Part shown: positions 61,176-64,000 of the stretch, one piece after another | Position numbering within the stretch: the stretch's first letter is position 1 | How the letters are laid out: every line of letters begins with the position of its first letter | NCBI RefSeq assembly: GCF_000247695.1 | Contig: NW_004624854.1 | Span: forward strand, 563,853 to 627,852 | Direction: 5' to 3' | Origin: Heterocephalus glaber | Taxonomy: Eukaryota > Chordata > Mammalia > Rodentia > Bathyergidae | Length of the DNA stretch: 64,000 nt | Made by a program: the position numbers and the translations under genes | The notes under the pieces: model-generated | Told to the model about the DNA's origin: nothing | The model's database searches: none | The model's input: the letters and a program-made list of their open reading frames with translations, nothing else

Positions 61176-61676
61176 TTATTTGCAAGTATGTGCTGTGCTG
61201 TGTACTGGTACTACTCAGAGTGCTGGTAAGTGAAAGCTTATTTACCTGTGACTAGCTAAGACTCTTCCTCTGTCCTGTAAATCAGTATACTGTCCTCTTT
61301 GCTGAGAAACTCTTGCTATGAAAAAAACATCCAAATTAGGTAATGGATTTTTTGATGCTGGTGTTACATATTCTTTTCACATTCTGGCTTGAGCTTCTTA
61401 CACTGTCGTAGAACAGAAACAAGTAATTCAGCAGCACTTGTCTGGATCAGACTTTTAAGTATTCCTCCCCCGTGTCCAGGCATTGATTATACCTTAAAGG
61501 ATGAAGGCAGTGCTGTCATGGGTAATGCATATGGCATTTTTTATTTTTCTTAGCATTTGGATTGTAAAATCAAGTATGATTGCAATAGTGAGCCAAGGCA
61601 GTAACATCATACCTTGTAGGGCTATAAGATCCCAAGATTTAAGCTGATGTTTCATAAATAAATAAGTAAAATTCAG
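61176..61676. other. Non-coding stretch
   Basis: Nothing recognised. Confidence 0.4.
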
Positions 61677-61765
61677 GGCCAGGGATTTAGCTCAGTGGTT
61701 CCGGCGCCTGCCCCACAAGTGCAAGGTCCCGAGTTTGATCCCTGGTACTAAAAACAAACAAACAA
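61677..61765 (+). repeat. ID-type SINE, young
   Basis: GGCCAGGGATTTAGCTCAGTGGTTCCGGCGCCTGCC... GTTTGATCCCTGGTACT and AAACA tail. A perfect 21 bp target duplication at 61656-61676 and 61766-61786 (starts AAATAAATAAG, ends AAATTCAG). This is the longest duplication in the window. Confidence 0.97.
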
Positions 61766-61995
61766 AAATAAATAAGTAAAATTCAGAGCAATAATTACCT
61801 ATAGTTTGGTGAGAGCAGAGCCAAGGATGAAACCTGTGTCCTGTGCCCCAGTCCTCATTTTTTGTGTGTGTTTGGAAACGTAGTCCAGTGTTTCCCAATC
61901 CTGGGGTATTTGCTCACCACCTTCTTGATTTGCCACATTGGGTTGTCAGCTATACTAGTAAGATTTTTAAAAAACTATTTGATTAACAAAGTCTC
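61766..61995. other. Short spacer
   Basis: Starts with the right-hand target duplication of the SINE. Nothing else recognised. Confidence 0.4.
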
Positions 61996-62350
61996 TGTCT
62001 TAGTCACTTGCCTGGTCACTGAGACAAAATACCCAACACTCGAAACTTGAAGGAGGAGTGGTGTATTTTGCTCATGGTTTCAGAAGTTCCAGTTCATTGT
62101 TTCCAGGCTCAAACGCACGAAGGACCTGCCACAGAGGAAATCTGCTCACATCATGGCAGCCAGGAAGCAGGGAGGAAAGGGAGGACACGGGGAGGAGATG
62201 CAGCCTTCCAGGTCTGTCCCCAGGAACTGTCTCTGAGCCCCATCTCCTAACAGCAGGAGATGTGAGCGCCACAGGACTTGGTGGGCTCCGCCCCCAAGGC
62301 GTTGCTGGTTGCAGTCCCAAGTCTCTCTCTGGGGGTGGCTCTGCTCACTG
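61996..62350 (-). mobile_element. MaLR 3' LTR of an inverted provirus
   Basis: The sequence starts TGTCTTAGTCACTTGCC and continues with GACAAAATACCCAACACTCGAAACTTGAAGGAGG, CACATCATGGCAGCCAGGAAGCAGGGAGG. Inverted, this gives the MaLR LTR 3' half. The inner boundary with the internal region was not seen clearly. Confidence 0.7.
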
Positions 62351-63332
62351 CCTGCCGGTTTCTTCAGCAGACATTCCGTGTTTCTGGCTTCTTCAACTTC
62401 CAGCATCTCCTCTGTCCCTTTGGCTTCACTCTCACAGCTTTATGTGCTGCTTGGCCTCACAGGCCTTCTTCTGAAATCTGTCTGGAAGCCTTAACTTCAC
62501 AACTCTTGAATTCTGCATGCCTGTACAACCTGTACCTCGCGGATGACCCTAAGGTCTGTTGCAGTAGCCAGACCTCCTGGATCGTAGTGGTATAGAGGTC
62601 TCCACATGCCTGGATGGCTGAGCACTGTGAACTGAATCCCAGGGAGCCAGTTCCCTAGGCTGGCTTCTCCAGTAGGGTGTCCTGGGGCTCTCTTCTCAAA
62701 GCAAAATATTTCACAGTTTACTTTTACTCTTTTACATCCTTGAGCCAGCAAAGGGTAGGGTTTTCCCAATTCTGGAGGAACCCTCAAGGCGTTTTTTGGA
62801 TATTCCTGATGCAAAGTACTTGGCTTTTTAAAAATGCTAAGCAACCAGGCTGTCTTCACCCCCAGCTTTGCAGGCACTTCTTCTCTGTTGAAACTGAAAA
62901 CTTTTAAAATGAGCTTTTTGCTCCCGGTTCTCAGTGTAAATCTGGCTAAAAGCTGCCAGCAATACCTATGCCACAGCCTGAGTGTTGGGCTGCCTTGCAA
63001 ATTCCTCTGCCAGAGCAGTTAGTTCACTGCTATTAATCTCAGTCTCCCGCAAATCCTCAGTTTTGTGCCAGAGCATAACACACATGGCCTTGAGTTCGAC
63101 TGCGGATGGAAATTCCCTGAGCCTGAGCTTTACCGTGTGTGTTTCTGTCACCATTCTGGTCTTCTGAGCTCTGACCAGAGTCTTCTATAAAGCTTGCCTG
63201 ATAGCATTCCAGAGCTTCTCTAGCTGGCATCTCCAAACCTTTCCAGACTCCTGCAAGCCAGTTCCAAAGGCTTCTGAGCCACATGGTCAGGTACAGTCAT
63301 GGCAATGACCCACTTCTCTGGTACCAAAAATC
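62351..63332 (-). mobile_element. MaLR internal region, inverted
   Basis: The end next to the upstream LTR reads, inverted, TTTTTGGTACCAGAGAAGTGGG, then GGAGTCTGGAAAGGTTTGGAG, TCTGGAATGCTATCAGG. It aligns by eye with the + strand MaLR at 10253-10450. The small frames on it (62497-63000 minus) are chance. Confidence 0.75.
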
Positions 63333-63426
63333 TGTTTGTTACTTTCCTTGTCACCAAGACAAGATATGCAACAACCACAACTTGAAGGAGGAAAGGTTTA
63401 TTTGGGGGGCTATCAGTGGTTGAGAG
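63333..63426 (-). mobile_element. MaLR 5' LTR, truncated
   Basis: TGTTTGTTACTTTCCTTGTCACCAAGACAAG, then CACAACTTGAAGGAGGAAAGGTTTATTTGG. Inverted, this is the 3' end of a MaLR LTR. The rest of the LTR is missing. Confidence 0.7.
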
Positions 63427-63439
63427 CACAGTTGTTAAG

Positions 63440-63535
63440 GCCAGGTAGATTGGTAACCACTATGGCTGACGGGCTAAATGACCTTGGGCAACTAGTTAAC
63501 CTTTTAGAACCCGAGTTTCCTCTTCTGTAAAAAAA
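63440..63535 (+). repeat. MIR SINE fragment
   Basis: GGCTGACGGGCTAAATGACCTTGGGCAACTAGTTAACC, GAGTTTCCTCTTCTGTAAAA. MIR core and 3' half. Confidence 0.8.
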
Positions 63536-63740
63536 AGACTAAGAAAACTTCCGGAATCTCGTGGGTTGAGGAGATAATGTATATAAAACTCTCAGCATGG
63601 TACTGGGCTCATTGTTCAATTCCGGCTGGTTGTAAACTGGTTATTTTGGCTGCTGATAATAACACTGAGGATGCTGTGAAATCACTCTACTTCTGGTCTG
63701 AAGCCACAGTGCAGACTCACCAGCTGAATCCACAAGAAAG

Positions 63741-63744
<4 letters not shown>

Positions 63745-63774
<30 letters not shown>
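63745..63774 (+). repeat. (CA)n microsatellite
   Basis: Fifteen AC units, bordered on both sides by the same word GAAAGATTTACA (63736-63747 and 63775-63786). Confidence 0.97.
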
Positions 63775-63776
<2 letters not shown>

Positions 63777-63786
63777 AAGATTTACA

Positions 63787-64000
63787 GATTAAAGTAGCAA
63801 ACTGGGCCACATCTGCTTACAGAAAACAAAATCTGCTTCTTTGTTACAGGGCTCTAGAAATGATATGAACACTTAAAATATGAATGCTAAATAAGAGTGT
63901 TTTAAATTCAGTGTTATATAGCCTTTAAATCAACATACTTTCTTAGGTAACGGGAAAGCTGCAATTAATCATAAATTCAATTAAATGGAACAAAGGAGCA
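63787..64000. other. AT-rich end of the window
   Basis: Nothing recognised. Confidence 0.4.

Overview
This is a stretch of mammalian nuclear DNA, almost entirely intronic, with one protein-coding exon that I can support. The organism is most likely a non-murid rodent. The evidence is many short tRNA-derived SINEs of the ID type (GGATTTAGCTCAGTGGT..., ending GGTACC plus an A tail), B1-like 7SL-derived monomers and ID+B1 composite (B4-like) SINEs. There are also MaLR LTRs ending in an AAATAAACCTTTCCTCCTT-type stretch, IAP-like ERVK LTRs, and older shared mammalian repeats (MIR, L2, Tigger, MER5, mariner, L1M). The SINE variant points away from mouse and rat and perhaps towards a castorimorph or related lineage, but I cannot name the species.

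The only gene feature is at 54594-54918 (+): the first coding exon of HECW2 (NEDL2), a HECT-type E3 ubiquitin ligase. It has a clear acceptor, a strong Kozak start at 54627, 97 full codons and a phase-1 GTGAGT donor. If HECW2 runs in the + direction, everything to the left is 5' intron (or upstream sequence) and everything from 54919 is the next intron.

Layout. 1-1095: the 5' end of an inverted L1 (5'UTR and ORF1). 1862-5010: an old LTR-like repeat, MIRs and a hAT remnant. 9388-12660: a dense transposon cluster (Tigger, MaLR LTR plus internal region, L1 ORF2 fragment with a nested SINE). 13060-13710: a CpG-rich single-copy patch. 19713-21068: an ID SINE, an ERVK LTR and a palindromic mariner-derived element. 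26404-27700: SINEs nested in an L1 3' end. 30816-36768: many young SINEs with visible target-site duplications, a long CT tract, a MaLR LTR that splits an older SINE, an L1 3' end and a 4 x 40 bp minisatellite. 37260-37740: AT-rich sequence with homeodomain/SOX/POU-like words that looks like a conserved enhancer. 39326-46593: more SINEs, a second ERVK LTR and MaLR LTRs. 54594-54918: HECW2 exon, followed by a second enhancer-like block at 55300-55480. 55755-63426: MER5, an L1M-type remnant, B1, a second copy of the palindromic mariner family and an inverted MaLR provirus.

I see no sign of an undescribed gene system. The most useful leads are the HECW2 exon, the enhancer-like blocks, the CpG-rich patch and the inverted-duplicate mariner family present twice. 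Repeat family names come from memory of consensus features, not from a database search.
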